Shown in pieces: positions 8,924 through 18,168 of a DNA stretch of 64,000 bases. The stretch spans positions 930,001 to 994,000 of the forward strand of contig JACKHF010000001.1 of assembly GCA_020639155.1 (NCBI GenBank), read 5' to 3'. A program made the position numbers and the translations under genes. Positions within the stretch are counted from its first letter, which is position 1. Each line of letters opens with the position of its first letter. Below the pieces are notes generated by a model. It was not told the DNA's origin. It saw nothing but the letters and a program-made list of their open reading frames with translations, and made no database searches. The stretch comes from Phycisphaeraceae bacterium. GTDB lineage: Bacteria > Planctomycetota > Phycisphaerae > Phycisphaerales > UBA1924.

Positions 8924-9979
8924 ATGGGCCAGGGCAAACTCGCAGTCGTCGCCGGCGGTGGTGGATTCATCGGCGGACATCTCGTTGGCGATCTTCTCAA
9001 GCAGGGCTATCAGGTCCGTTCGGTTGACCGCAAGCCATTCTCAGAATGGTATCAGGTCCATCCCGAAGCTGAGAACATGATTGCGGATCTGAACGATCTC
9101 GCGAACTGCTACAAGGCCTGCGCACGTGCCGACCATATCTACCAGCTCGCTGCCGATATGGGCGGCATGGGATTCATCGAGACGCACAAGGCAGAGTGCA
9201 TGCTCTCCGTGCTGATCAACACGCACATGCTGATGGCTGCACGCGATATCGGATGCGAACGCTTCTTCTACTCGTCGTCGGCGTGCGTATACAACGCCGA
9301 CAAGCAGACAGACGAGGACGTCGTTGCGCTGAAGGAAGAGGACGCGTATCCCGCAATGCCAGAGGACGGATACGGCTGGGAGAAGTTGTTCTCCGAGCGC
9401 ATGTGCCGCCACTTCCGCGAGGACTTCGGCATGGTCACGCGCGTCGCACGCTTTCACAACGTTTATGGCCCATTCGGCACGTGGGAGGGCGGCCGCGAGA
9501 AGGCGCCTGCTGCGATGTGCAGAAAAGTGCTCGAAGCAAAGCTCTCAGGCAACCACAACATCGAGATCTGGGGCGATGGCAAGCAGACACGCTCGTTCAT
9601 GTACATCGACGACTGCGTCAAGGGCGTGCAGATGTTCCTCCATGGCGATTGCACCGAGCCGCTGAATCTCGGCTCAAACGAGTTGGTCACTATCAACGGG
9701 CTCGTCGACATCGTCGAGGATATTGCTGGCATCAAGCTCAACCGCTCGTACAACCTCGATGCTCCCAAGGGCGTGAACGGTCGCAACTCCGACAACACGC
9801 TTATCAAGGACCACTTCGGATGGGAGCCATCCATCCGCCTGCGCGACGGGATGGAGCGGACGTACAAGTGGATCTACGACGACCACATGAAGAAGTACAA
9901 CGGGAAAGTGCCCCAACGCGGCGCAGCACCGAAGGGTGCCCATATTCGCGAGAAGGAACTTGCTGCCGCAAAGCAGTAA
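8924..9979 (+). CDS. NAD-dependent epimerase, GDP-mannose 3,5-epimerase type
   Basis: An extended short-chain dehydrogenase of 351 residues. The Rossmann motif is VVAGGGGFIGGHLV. The catalytic residues are in FFYSSSACVYN and the Tyr-x3-Lys of DGYGWEKLFSE, and ARFHNVYGPFGTW and RSFMYIDDCVKG are typical of nucleotide-sugar epimerases. The overall pattern (DMGGMGFIETHKAE, YGPFGTW) matches GDP-mannose 3,5-epimerase, which makes GDP-L-galactose and GDP-L-gulose for surface polysaccharide. The start ATG 8924 is fixed by AGGAAGGA upstream. The gene stands alone between a divergent gene and a terminator. Confidence 0.88.
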   Translation: MGQGKLAVVAGGGGFIGGHLVGDLLKQGYQVRSVDRKPFSEWYQVHPEAENMIADLNDLANCYKACARADHIYQLAADMGGMGFIETHKAECMLSVLINTHMLMAARDIGCERFFYSSSACVYNADKQTDEDVVALKEEDAYPAMPEDGYGWEKLFSERMCRHFREDFGMVTRVARFHNVYGPFGTWEGGREKAPAAMCRKVLEAKLSGNHNIEIWGDGKQTRSFMYIDDCVKGVQMFLHGDCTEPLNLGSNELVTINGLVDIVEDIAGIKLNRSYNLDAPKGVNGRNSDNTLIKDHFGWEPSIRLRDGMERTYKWIYDDHMKKYNGKVPQRGAAPKGAHIREKELAAAKQ

Positions 9980-10007
9980 ACTGACAGCTCGATTGCACCA
10001 AACAAAG

Positions 10008-10037
10008 CCCGACACAGCATGCCTGTGTCGGGTTTTT
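10008..10037 (+). terminator. Rho-independent terminator after the epimerase gene
   Basis: CCCGACACAG pairs perfectly with CTGTGTCGGG around a 5-base loop, followed by five T. It lies 29 bp after the epimerase stop codon. Confidence 0.9.
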
Positions 10038-10084
10038 CTTGTGATTCCGGGCCTTTGCGATATGCTAAGTGAGAGGATATGTCC

Positions 10085-10243
10085 CATCCCTCCAAACAGA
10101 GGGATGAATCAAACTGCCGAATTGATTCAATTGGTAGACGGGAGAGCATCCGACAGGCTCGCTGAAAAGCAGATCAGCGCGGATGCACCATCTGAGGGAA
10201 CACGCCGAAAGGCGTGGAGATCACGAAGCGGAGTATTGGGGAA
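10085..10243 (+). promoter_or_regulatory. Candidate structured 5' leader RNA of a dockerin gene
   Basis: Between the epimerase terminator and the next start codon lie four consecutive perfect hairpins. CATCCCTC/GAGGGATG is at 10085-10106. GAATCAA/TTGATTC is at 10106-10128. A two-part stem GCATCCG/CGGATGC with inner CGCTG/CAGCG spans 10146-10186. ATCT/AGAT encloses CACGCC-GAAA-GGCGTG with a GNRA tetraloop at 10190-10221. No T-run follows, so any control would act on translation or RNA stability. I could not match it to a riboswitch class I know. Confidence 0.5.
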
Positions 10244-10909
10244 ATGACGAGGACAACAAACGCATTTCTTCTGCGCACCGGTCTCGGCACGCTCGCTGCT
10301 GCACTGCCAGTATGCGCACAAGTTGACAACACAATATTAACCATCGACCTGACTGGCATGGTTGTGCAGTATCCCGGTGTCACATCGCGCACAAGTGTCT
10401 ATGCACTGCCGTCTGTTGGGAAGCGATATACGTTCGAGATTGAAGGCGTGTACGACAACCCGGTGCTGAAAGGGCCGGTGTTCATGCACGAGATCTTTCC
10501 ACCCAATGCTCTATCGGGCGAGCTTATGCTCGCACCAGGGACCACGTCCTTCAACGTGAGTGGCTCTGAGTACACGTACTACCGCGTCGTGAACAAGCAG
10601 TGGTACTACGCATCCGTTGATATCTCAACTGATGTAGACAATACCGGAAAACTTGTCTTTGTTGCAGAGGGCAGAACGGAGTATCCCGAGTATTTCCCCG
10701 ATGCCACATTCACCAGTGGCAGCATCACACTGACCGAGGTGTGCTATGCAGACTGCGATCTGAACAACGTGCTGAATGTGTTTGACTTTATCTGCTACGG
10801 TGAACGGTTTGCTCAGATGGATACATACGCAGACTGTAACTTCTCGGGCAGCTTTGACGTCTTTGATTACCTGTGCTTCTTCGAGGCGTACTCGGGCAAC
10901 TGCCAGTAG
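10244..10909 (+). CDS. Secreted protein with C-terminal GC-type dockerin repeats
   Basis: The product has 221 residues: a signal peptide (LLRTGLGTLAAALPVCAQV), a beta-rich middle of unknown function (about 27-165), and two dockerin-like repeats (166-221). The repeats are recognisable by CYADCDLNNVLNVFDFICYG and YADCNFSGSFDVFDYLCF. They contain the Asp/Asn ligands of a calcium loop and paired cysteines. The second copy is degenerate (Phe-Phe in place of Phe-Gly-Asn). In Phycisphaerales this tail is thought to mark surface proteins. ATG 10244 follows GGGG and begins the signal peptide. The structured leader upstream is the main oddity. Confidence 0.7.
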   Translation: MTRTTNAFLLRTGLGTLAAALPVCAQVDNTILTIDLTGMVVQYPGVTSRTSVYALPSVGKRYTFEIEGVYDNPVLKGPVFMHEIFPPNALSGELMLAPGTTSFNVSGSEYTYYRVVNKQWYYASVDISTDVDNTGKLVFVAEGRTEYPEYFPDATFTSGSITLTEVCYADCDLNNVLNVFDFICYGERFAQMDTYADCNFSGSFDVFDYLCFFEAYSGNCQ

Positions 10910-10973
10910 TACCGGGTGTTGTCAGTTAGATGCGAGCGTCGAGCGGCGTTGCTTGCAATGCGAATGATGCCGC

Positions 10974-11936
10974 ATGAACCAGAGATTCATGCACATTGTG
11001 GTATGTTCTTCCCTCTTGACAAGAAACGCGCTGGGGTTGCAGACTGAAGCGCCCATGGTCACACCTGATCAGCCACAGGGCGAGCCTGTCCCTGCTGGCA
11101 ACGGCGGTTTCATCGACTCCGTTCTTTCCCTGTCTTTCGATGACGTTATCAATGTTGTATCGATGCACGGCCCGAAGGTGCTGATCGCGATCGTGATCTT
11201 TGCAGCGGCATGGATCGTCGGTGGCTGGGTGCGTCGCGGCTCATTGAAAGCAATGACCAAGGCCAAGGTCGAGCAGACGCTTGCTCGCTTCATCTCGAAT
11301 ATGGCGCGATGGTCGATCCTTATCCTTGGAATCGTCTCTGTGCTTGGATATCTTGGCGTCGAGACGGCGAGCTTTGCGGCTGTCATCGCAGCGCTTGGGT
11401 TTGCAATCGGCATGGCACTTCAGGGAAGCCTTGGCAACGCGGCTGCTGGCGTCATGCTGCTGCTGTTCAGGCCGTATAAGGTCGGCGATCTTGTGACCGT
11501 TGCTGGTGTGACCGGCACTGTCGATGAGATCGAGCTTTTCACAACAACACTCGATACGGTGGACAAGCGCCGAATCATCGTGCCCAACGGCGAGATATTT
11601 GGTTCTGTCATCGAGAATATGACCCACCATGGCGTGCGGCGCGCAGATGTTGATGTCGGCGTTGATTACGGCGCGGATATCGATACCACACGCGCTGTAC
11701 TGGAGAAGGCGGTTGAGCGCATCGATGGCGCGCTCGCATCGCCAAAGCCGACCGTGTACCTGATGGGATTGGGCAGCTCAAGTGTCGACTGGCAGGTGCG
11801 CGTGTGGTGCGAGCCGAAGCAATACTGGAACGTGAAAGAAGCGGTCACCCGCGCAGTGAAGTACGGCCTTGATAAAGCGGATATCTCTATCCCGTTCCCG
11901 CAACTCGACGTGCATCTGGATGGGGCCATGGCCTAG
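10974..11936 (+). CDS. mscS: MscS-family small-conductance mechanosensitive channel
   Basis: The product has 320 residues and three transmembrane helices: about 65-85, 105-125, and the pore helix FAIGMALQGSLGNAAAGVML, which has the Gly/Ala packing of TM3. The cytoplasmic beta domain begins with FRPYKVGDLVTVAGVTGTV, and the motif VPNGEIFGSVIENMT is diagnostic. It releases solutes on hypo-osmotic shock. The first 28 residues look like a signal sequence, so ATG 10974 is reasonable; ATG 11055 would remove it. Confidence 0.92.
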   Translation: MNQRFMHIVVCSSLLTRNALGLQTEAPMVTPDQPQGEPVPAGNGGFIDSVLSLSFDDVINVVSMHGPKVLIAIVIFAAAWIVGGWVRRGSLKAMTKAKVEQTLARFISNMARWSILILGIVSVLGYLGVETASFAAVIAALGFAIGMALQGSLGNAAAGVMLLLFRPYKVGDLVTVAGVTGTVDEIELFTTTLDTVDKRRIIVPNGEIFGSVIENMTHHGVRRADVDVGVDYGADIDTTRAVLEKAVERIDGALASPKPTVYLMGLGSSSVDWQVRVWCEPKQYWNVKEAVTRAVKYGLDKADISIPFPQLDVHLDGAMA

Positions 11937-12166
11937 AACAACAGGTGAAGAACCCACCCTCAGTATTCATGGTGTCATAACCAACTGAACTGTATGTTTT
12001 CCACATGGAAGTCTGTGCGATTCCAACAGTTTTCGTGTATTCTGGTGAGAACCGGCTTTGACTCGCTCGCTCAGGCAACATCTGCCCGCTCTGGTGCGAA
12101 TCGGACGGCCCTGTCGTGTCTGGACCTTGCACCCTGGAACCCAATTAAAGAGAAAGCGAAGAGGCA

Positions 12167-14518
12167 ATGCGCATCCCACATCTGTGCTTCGGAAGGAACA
12201 CCCGTCTGGCTCGCTCGTGCGCGATCGCTGGACTCATCGGACTTGCTGGCTTTGCGAACGCACAGGAATATCGCAGGTACGACAACTACCGCGCGGTGCG
12301 TGTGTTCCCCACGTCGCAGAAGGAGTTGATGCAGGCAACAACGATCGCGAGCGATATCTGGACGTGCGAACCCAGGCCCGACTATATCGACCTGATGTTC
12401 TCGCCTGAAGAGTTTGATGCATTCACACAGCTGAACATCAATCATCAGGTGATGACTGAGAACGTGCAGACATCGATCGACGAAGAAGCCCAGCGCCTCG
12501 GGCTTGGGCAATGGGCGGCCAATCGGAAGGTGTGGAACGCAAATGACGGCGGCAGCTGGTACGACGACTATAAGACGCTTGCAGAAGTTGAGCAGCGCAT
12601 CACAGATCTCTCTGCAACATACCCTGCGCTGACAGCAGTCAGTGTGGTTGGGCAAACACTTGAGGGCAGAGACATCACACAGGTGCGCGTTGCTGCGCCG
12701 GGCATGAGTGGGCAGCTTCCCATCGTCTTCATCAATGGATGTCAGCACGCTCGCGAGTGGATCAGCCCAGCGTCCGTCATGTTCACGATGGAGCATCTGC
12801 TTGAGGGATACGGCACAGACCCGCGCATCACCGCAATACTGAACTCGGTCGAGTTTGTCTTTGTACCGATTGTTAACGGCGACGGCTACGAGTACACATG
12901 GACAAACCAGCGCCTGTGGCGCAAGAACCGGCGTGACAATGGTGGCGGCTGCTTTGGCGTTGACCCAAACCGCAACTGGGATTATGAGTGGAGCCTCCCC
13001 GGTGGCGGCAGTGGTGATCCATGCAGCGAAACATACTGGGGATCTGCGCCGTTCTCTGAACCCGAGTCAACAGCTACAGCAAACGCGATCGCAGCGCTTG
13101 CCCCTAAAGTCCGGGCACATATCGACACTCACTCGTACGGACAATGGATTCTGCATCCATGGGGATACTCGTTTGATCCATGCCCTGATGAATCGCTGTT
13201 CGATGATCTTGGCGACACAATCGAAACCGCGATGGACGCAACCCACGGCACGAACTACACACACGGGCAGAGTTCCATCCTGCTCTATCAGGTGTCGGGT
13301 GGCTCAAAGGATTGGGTGTACGGCACACAGGGCGCTGCATCGTGGACGATTGAGCTTCGTCCAATCGGCGGTAACCCGGGGTTTGTGCTTCCACCAGACC
13401 AGATTATTCCAACCGGAGAGGAGTACCTTGAGGGCGTGCTCGCACTTGCCGAGCGCATTGCTGCGCCGTTGATCCTTTCGTCTGCTGGTGAATATCCGTC
13501 GATCGCTTCAAGCGGCGAAATAACCAATGTTGGTATCCGTGTGTTTGAATCGGCTGATACACTCAATACAGGGTCGCCGTCGCTGCACTGGCGCACTGCC
13601 GGGCAGCCAACATTTGCAAACGAGCCGCTCGCAGATGATGGTCAGGGCAACTGGCTGACAGATCTTGGAACACTCGGTGCTGCGTGCAACGAGACGATCG
13701 AATACTACTTCAGCGCTGAAAACACAGGTGGCACATCGTTCGTGTATCCGCCCGATGGCGAGACCAACCCGTTCACAGCGGTTGTGATCGCACAGGAAGT
13801 TGTAGTTGATGACACACTCGAAACAGAGACCGGCTGGGTTGTTGGTATCCCAAGCGATGATGCAACTGCGGGCATCTGGAACAGGAATGATCCGCAGCCC
13901 ACTTCCGCTCAGCCCGGCGACGATCACACACCAGCGCCGGGTGTGAACTGCTACGTGACCGATCATCGATCCGGAGGCGGCGCTGGAACGTATGACGTTG
14001 ATGGTGGCACAACAACGCTGACAAGCCCGGTCATGGATGCGTCGGACGTGTTCAACATTCTCGACGATGAGCCTCGTATTGAGTACTGGCGCTGGTATTC
14101 AAACAATCAGGGACAGAACCCGAATCAGGATTCCATGCCAGTGTGGATCTCCAACGACTCGGGACAGAACTGGATTCTGCTGGAAGATGTGACCGAAAAC
14201 GCTGGTGCGTGGGTGTTCAAGTCGTTCCGCATCGAGGATTTCCTGCCGGCGACCGATCAGATGATGATCCGTTTCCAGGCCCGGGACCTTGGGGCCGGAT
14301 CACTCGTCGAAGCAGCAGTGGACGACGTGCAACTTGTTGTACGCGGATGCCCGCGCCATCCAGCCGATCTGGATGCCAACGGTGTTCTCAATATCTTTGA
14401 CTACATCGCCTTCGGCAACTTCTACAACGCTGGCGATCCGATCGCTGACTTTGACGGCAACGGCGTGCTGAACGTTTTCGACTACATCGCCTTCGGCAAC
14501 GCGTACTGCTGCCTGTAA
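12167..14518 (+). CDS. Secreted M14 zinc carboxypeptidase with GC-type dockerin tail
   Basis: The product has 783 residues. Order of parts: signal peptide (to about 32); activation-peptide-like region (about 40-115); M14 catalytic domain (about 125-430); Ig-like and concanavalin-like beta domains (about 430-725); two dockerin-like repeats (HPADLDANGVLNIFDYIAFG and ADFDGNGVLNVFDYIAFGN). The zinc ligands are His and Glu in CQHAREW and His in HIDTHSYGQ; substrate-binding Arg is in DPNRNWDYEW, and the catalytic Glu is in SWTIELRP. All active-site residues are present, so it is probably an active extracellular carboxypeptidase made as a zymogen. The dockerin lacks the cysteines found in the other copies (YIAFG instead of YICFG). 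Confidence 0.92.
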   Translation: MRIPHLCFGRNTRLARSCAIAGLIGLAGFANAQEYRRYDNYRAVRVFPTSQKELMQATTIASDIWTCEPRPDYIDLMFSPEEFDAFTQLNINHQVMTENVQTSIDEEAQRLGLGQWAANRKVWNANDGGSWYDDYKTLAEVEQRITDLSATYPALTAVSVVGQTLEGRDITQVRVAAPGMSGQLPIVFINGCQHAREWISPASVMFTMEHLLEGYGTDPRITAILNSVEFVFVPIVNGDGYEYTWTNQRLWRKNRRDNGGGCFGVDPNRNWDYEWSLPGGGSGDPCSETYWGSAPFSEPESTATANAIAALAPKVRAHIDTHSYGQWILHPWGYSFDPCPDESLFDDLGDTIETAMDATHGTNYTHGQSSILLYQVSGGSKDWVYGTQGAASWTIELRPIGGNPGFVLPPDQIIPTGEEYLEGVLALAERIAAPLILSSAGEYPSIASSGEITNVGIRVFESADTLNTGSPSLHWRTAGQPTFANEPLADDGQGNWLTDLGTLGAACNETIEYYFSAENTGGTSFVYPPDGETNPFTAVVIAQEVVVDDTLETETGWVVGIPSDDATAGIWNRNDPQPTSAQPGDDHTPAPGVNCYVTDHRSGGGAGTYDVDGGTTTLTSPVMDASDVFNILDDEPRIEYWRWYSNNQGQNPNQDSMPVWISNDSGQNWILLEDVTENAGAWVFKSFRIEDFLPATDQMMIRFQARDLGAGSLVEAAVDDVQLVVRGCPRHPADLDANGVLNIFDYIAFGNFYNAGDPIADFDGNGVLNVFDYIAFGNAYCCL

Positions 14519-14540
14519 ACATGGATGAGATCACTCATAC

Positions 14541-14569
14541 GCCCAGGGACTGCAATCCCTGGGCTTTTT
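14541..14569 (+). terminator. Terminator hairpin (GATTGCAATC family variant)
   Basis: GCCCAGGGA pairs with TCCCTGGGC around CTGCAA, followed by five T. It lies 22 bp after the carboxypeptidase stop codon. Confidence 0.9.
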
Positions 14570-14630
14570 CTTGTGCCAATCCCGTCGATCATCAATATAC
14601 CGGTTCGTATCCACGTCCTAATGTCACGGA

Positions 14631-15773
14631 ATGCCCAAGCTCTCCAAGCACGATGACTCACTCAAAGCCCACGCGCAGTTCTGGGCAATGCGCATGGCGC
14701 TCGGCAGCCTGATGGTTGCACCACGCGACATCCTCATCCCCACAGCAGGAAAGATCGGGAGCACGTTCGCAACCGCAAAGATCAACTCGCGGGGATTCAG
14801 GAGGGCAACCGTGAACTTGCGCACAGCGTTCCCCCACTGGACGGACGAGGAGATCCACTATTGCGCACGCTCAAGCTATGACCAGTTGCTCAGGCTGGGG
14901 GTTGAGCTCAATCTGGGTGAGCGCCTGATCACGCCGGACGGCTGGACGCATCGCGTGCATGTTGGCAATGTGCGGAATGAGCTGCGCGACCTGATCGAGG
15001 GTGAGCCTGTCATCCTCATCACCGCGCACGTCGGCAACTGGGAGGTCATCGGCCAAACCGTCGCGATGCTCGGGTTCCCCATGCACGCGCTGTATCGAAA
15101 GCTTGATCTTGAGCCTCTTGATCGCTGGGTGCGAAAATCGCGCGAGAAGCACGGGCTGACACTGATAGACAAGTTCGGCGCGGTCGACCTGATGCCGGAC
15201 ATTGTGCGCAAAGGCGCACCGGTGGGGTTCGTCGCGGACCAGAACGGTGGTGATCGCGGCGTGTTCGTGCCGTTCTTCGGCAGGCTCACCAGCACGTACA
15301 AGTCCATCGCGCTGCTCGCGCTCCAGTTCAATGCGCGCATCTTGTGCGGCATGGCACGGCGTGTCACGAGCAGCAAGGAAATAGAGGAATACTGGCCCGA
15401 TCATCTGCGCCGCGACCACAACACAACATACAGGTTCGCGTTCGAAGCGATTGACAGCTTTGGTAAGGAAGACTGGACGACCCACTCAGATCCTGTGTTC
15501 TATATCTGCGCGCGATACCGCAGAGCAGTCGAGACGATGGTGCGAAGAGCACCTGAGCAGTACCTGTGGATGCATCGAATCTGGCGGAGCAGACCATTGC
15601 ACGAGCGAAAGCAGAAGCCGTTCCCTGACTCACTGCGCGCCAAACTGGAAGAACTCCCGTGGATGGAGAGCGGGATGATTGAAGCTGTCAGGGACAGATC
15701 TGATCGGGACACCGTGCTGCTGGCACAATCCGGACGTTCACGGTTTGATGAACCGATCCCGGACCCTGTTTGA
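14631..15773 (+). CDS. LpxL/HtrB-type lipid A acyltransferase family protein
   Basis: The product has 380 residues. The acyltransferase motif is ITAHVGNWEVIGQ (His-x4-Glu/Asp). The later blocks ALYRKLD and FVADQNGGDRGVFVPFFGR match the substrate-binding regions of lauroyl/myristoyl acyltransferases, which add secondary acyl chains to lipid A on the inner membrane. One N-terminal hydrophobic stretch is weak. Together with lpxC and lpxD elsewhere in the window it supports lipid A synthesis. Which acyl chain it uses cannot be told from the sequence. Confidence 0.82.
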   Translation: MPKLSKHDDSLKAHAQFWAMRMALGSLMVAPRDILIPTAGKIGSTFATAKINSRGFRRATVNLRTAFPHWTDEEIHYCARSSYDQLLRLGVELNLGERLITPDGWTHRVHVGNVRNELRDLIEGEPVILITAHVGNWEVIGQTVAMLGFPMHALYRKLDLEPLDRWVRKSREKHGLTLIDKFGAVDLMPDIVRKGAPVGFVADQNGGDRGVFVPFFGRLTSTYKSIALLALQFNARILCGMARRVTSSKEIEEYWPDHLRRDHNTTYRFAFEAIDSFGKEDWTTHSDPVFYICARYRRAVETMVRRAPEQYLWMHRIWRSRPLHERKQKPFPDSLRAKLEELPWMESGMIEAVRDRSDRDTVLLAQSGRSRFDEPIPDPV

Positions 15774-15936
15774 GTGCATCCAGACGCGGCATGTGTGCGT
15801 AGAATATGCTGCTTCAGCGCGGGCTTGCCCCCAGTTGCCCGTCGCGAGAAATCTGGCGCTGACACGAGATCGGCACGATGCGTGAAAACATGTTCCACTC
15901 CCGGCGTGATACCATGCGCGCTGAAAGGACGAAACG

Positions 15937-16353
15937 ATGAATGACGAGGCAACATCAACCGAATCTGCAACAGAAGGCCTGCTGACAGGCGCGCGCATTG
16001 TTGTTGTCGATGACGACATTGACATCGCCGATTCCATGCGTCTGGCACTCACGACCGAGGGGGCGCAGGTCCGCATCGTGAGTGATGGCAATGCAGCTGT
16101 GCGCACGATTCTGGACGACAAACCCGATCTTGTTGTACTCGACATGATGCTGCCGAAGCGTTCGGGATTCCTTGTCCTTGAGCAGATCAAGGGATACGAG
16201 GACTCGCCGATCGTGATTATGGTGACCGCGAACGAGGGCAAGCGTCATCAGACGTATGCTGAGAGCGTTGGCGTAGATCGCTACCTGCAGAAACCTGTGC
16301 CGCTGACGCTGCTGATCGAGACAGTCAAGGAACTGCTCGACGCGCGACGGTGA
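15937..16353 (+). CDS. Single-domain response regulator (receiver only)
   Basis: The product has 138 residues forming one receiver domain: acidic pocket VVDDDIDIAD, phosphoacceptor Asp in LVVLDMMLPKRSG, Thr in IVIMVTANEG, and conserved Lys in YLQKPVPLT. There is no output domain, so it acts as a phosphorelay intermediate or a protein-binding switch. No histidine kinase is adjacent. AAAGGACG lies 5 bases before the ATG. Confidence 0.9.
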   Translation: MNDEATSTESATEGLLTGARIVVVDDDIDIADSMRLALTTEGAQVRIVSDGNAAVRTILDDKPDLVVLDMMLPKRSGFLVLEQIKGYEDSPIVIMVTANEGKRHQTYAESVGVDRYLQKPVPLTLLIETVKELLDARR

Positions 16354-16420
16354 ACGAACACCCAAGGGCAAGATGCCCGGGTTCCTGCATGAGACATATA
16401 TATCTCACTCAACGCAAAAC

Positions 16421-16450
16421 CAGACATACCTAGACTGTCTGCAGGTTTTT
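16421..16450. terminator. Likely bidirectional terminator between the response regulator and nrfA
   Basis: CAGACA/TGTCTG forms a stem with a 9-base loop. It is flanked by AAAAC on the left and GTTTTT on the right, so it can end both the rightward regulator transcript and the leftward nrfHA transcript. Confidence 0.6.
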
Positions 16451-16454
16451 AGCA

Positions 16455-18125
16455 TTAGTCTCCTGATTCCGGCTGTTTCGATCCCGGATCTGCCATCGCA
16501 TTGCGTGTCACACCCTCAATCGGTGTCACCGGAAGATTCTCGATGCTCGGCGGTTCTGGCGCACGCATCCTGATCGCAGCGGCTTGGGCCTGGCGGGAAT
16601 AATCGATCGATTCGCCAAGAATACGCGCTGCTTCCTGATCGGCGTGGAATCCGCGAGAGTTTTCCGAGCTGATGTAATCCAGTCGCCACATCGCTTTGCG
16701 CTGGAGCACGTAGATATCCGCGAGTTCCAGATCGGTTGCACCAGCGGCCTTTGCTTCCATGATCGCATCTAGCATGTCCGTCATTGCTGCGGCTGCGCGC
16801 TCCATCAGGTCCGCTGTGCGAACCTGGATAGTCTCCACTCGTGCGATGAGTTCGGATTCGCTCACATTGTGGCACTGCTGGCACGAGTTGTTTACCGTCG
16901 CAAGCGGGCTTTGCACGTTGTGGCTGGAGAGCTTCATTGCGCCCTCTCGCTCGTATGGCATGTGGCAGTCGGCACACGACACGCCGCTGCGCGCATGCAC
17001 TCCCTGACTCCACAGTTCAAACTCCGGATGTTGCACCTTGTACACCGGCGCGCCCGTCTCGCCGTGCTTGTAATCGAAAAAGAACGACCCATCCGGGAAC
17101 TTCTTCTCATCCCAGAATGCTTCGAGTTGCTCGGCTTTGAGACCCTTGCCCCAAGGGAATGTCAGCACGTCTTTGTTTGCGCAGTAGTACTCAACGTGGC
17201 ACTGCCCACACACGAACGAGCGCATCTCCTGACGGCTGGCAAGTGTGTTGGGGTCGTATCGCTCTGCCTGATCGGTCTTGCGCCACTTCTCGATCGACGG
17301 CAGATGCGGGACGGGTTCGTCGCTCTCGGCAAGCGCAGCTACCCCGAGCACAAACCCCGGTCGTGTCACGCGGATCTTCATCGACGCGGGATCATGGCAA
17401 TCGATGCAACTCACGGGATGCGCGCCGCCGATATCGGGATGTGTTACGGTCTGTCCGTTTGCTGCTATTGGCTGCGAGTTGTTTGGAGTGCCATCGGGCG
17501 CAGCCTGCACCATTGCCAACACCTCTGCGTACGGCTTTTTGCTGACCTCCTCGAACCCGCGAATGACGGCTGCCATGTTGAAATCGGCTGCGAGTGTTTC
17601 GTCGTCGGCTGGCAACCCCATTGCTTCAAGACCTGCTTTGCGGTACATGACCGTGCCCGACGTGTGGCAGTGCAGGCACGCGCCGGCCTGACTTCGCTTG
17701 GTCACGCGCTCGGTGACTGTCTGGTCGTAGAGCATGTAGGCGTGCCCGCGCGCTTTTCGGTAATCTATGCTGAAAGCGTACCCTGCATACAGGCGCTTCA
17801 GCCACGGCTGCTTCTCCAGTTTGCTCTCAGTCATCGCGCTGGAGCCGCCAAAGAACTTGGGGCCAGCGGTCGCTTTGTACCCGTCATACTGGTGGGGCCA
17901 GTTGCGTCCCCATGGCTCCGGATCGGTGGTGATCTCATCAACTTCGGCGACGCGCATAAATGGTTTGCGCGCTTCCTGCTTGTGCCCGAACATGGTCACA
18001 AGCACCCACGTAACCAGTAGCGTAGCGATCACCGCCATGACAAACACGAGCAGAAGAACGATCGCACCACCACGGCGGTGTTGTGTCGATTTAGGTTCGA
18101 TTGATGTTGGAGGTGTACGTGTCAT
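16455..18125 (-). CDS. nrfA: Ammonia-forming cytochrome c nitrite reductase, catalytic subunit
   Basis: NrfA reduces nitrite to ammonium with six electrons in the periplasm. The protein has 556 residues with an N-terminal membrane anchor (IVLLLVFVMAVIATLLVTWV) and five heme sites: CLHCH, CIDCH, CGQCH, CADCH and CQQCH. The first, normally the active-site CxxCK heme, is CLHCH here, so the proximal ligand would be His, as in the known CxxCH subgroup of NrfA. The catalytic Tyr follows the third site (CGQCHVEYY) and the His lies in GVHARSGVSCADCHMP. It is transcribed with nrfH just upstream (43 bp gap). An earlier ATG at 18188 would overlap nrfH by 20 bp. Confidence 0.95.
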   Translation of the reverse strand: MTRTPPTSIEPKSTQHRRGGAIVLLLVFVMAVIATLLVTWVLVTMFGHKQEARKPFMRVAEVDEITTDPEPWGRNWPHQYDGYKATAGPKFFGGSSAMTESKLEKQPWLKRLYAGYAFSIDYRKARGHAYMLYDQTVTERVTKRSQAGACLHCHTSGTVMYRKAGLEAMGLPADDETLAADFNMAAVIRGFEEVSKKPYAEVLAMVQAAPDGTPNNSQPIAANGQTVTHPDIGGAHPVSCIDCHDPASMKIRVTRPGFVLGVAALAESDEPVPHLPSIEKWRKTDQAERYDPNTLASRQEMRSFVCGQCHVEYYCANKDVLTFPWGKGLKAEQLEAFWDEKKFPDGSFFFDYKHGETGAPVYKVQHPEFELWSQGVHARSGVSCADCHMPYEREGAMKLSSHNVQSPLATVNNSCQQCHNVSESELIARVETIQVRTADLMERAAAAMTDMLDAIMEAKAAGATDLELADIYVLQRKAMWRLDYISSENSRGFHADQEAARILGESIDYSRQAQAAAIRMRAPEPPSIENLPVTPIEGVTRNAMADPGSKQPESGD

Positions 18126-18168
18126 TGTCTTTGTCACTTTCTTGTATCTATATGCTGGATATGACCTG

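Noticed and set aside
10085..10243. Glycine, TPP, SAM or c-di-GMP riboswitch identity
   Set aside because: Single short similarities (GGAGAG, CTGAGG) occur but the ordered consensus of none of these classes is met.
16869..18020. 383-codon open frame on the + strand opposite nrfA
   Set aside because: It is the antisense shadow of a clear multiheme enzyme, with Cys/His-rich nonsense composition and no domain.
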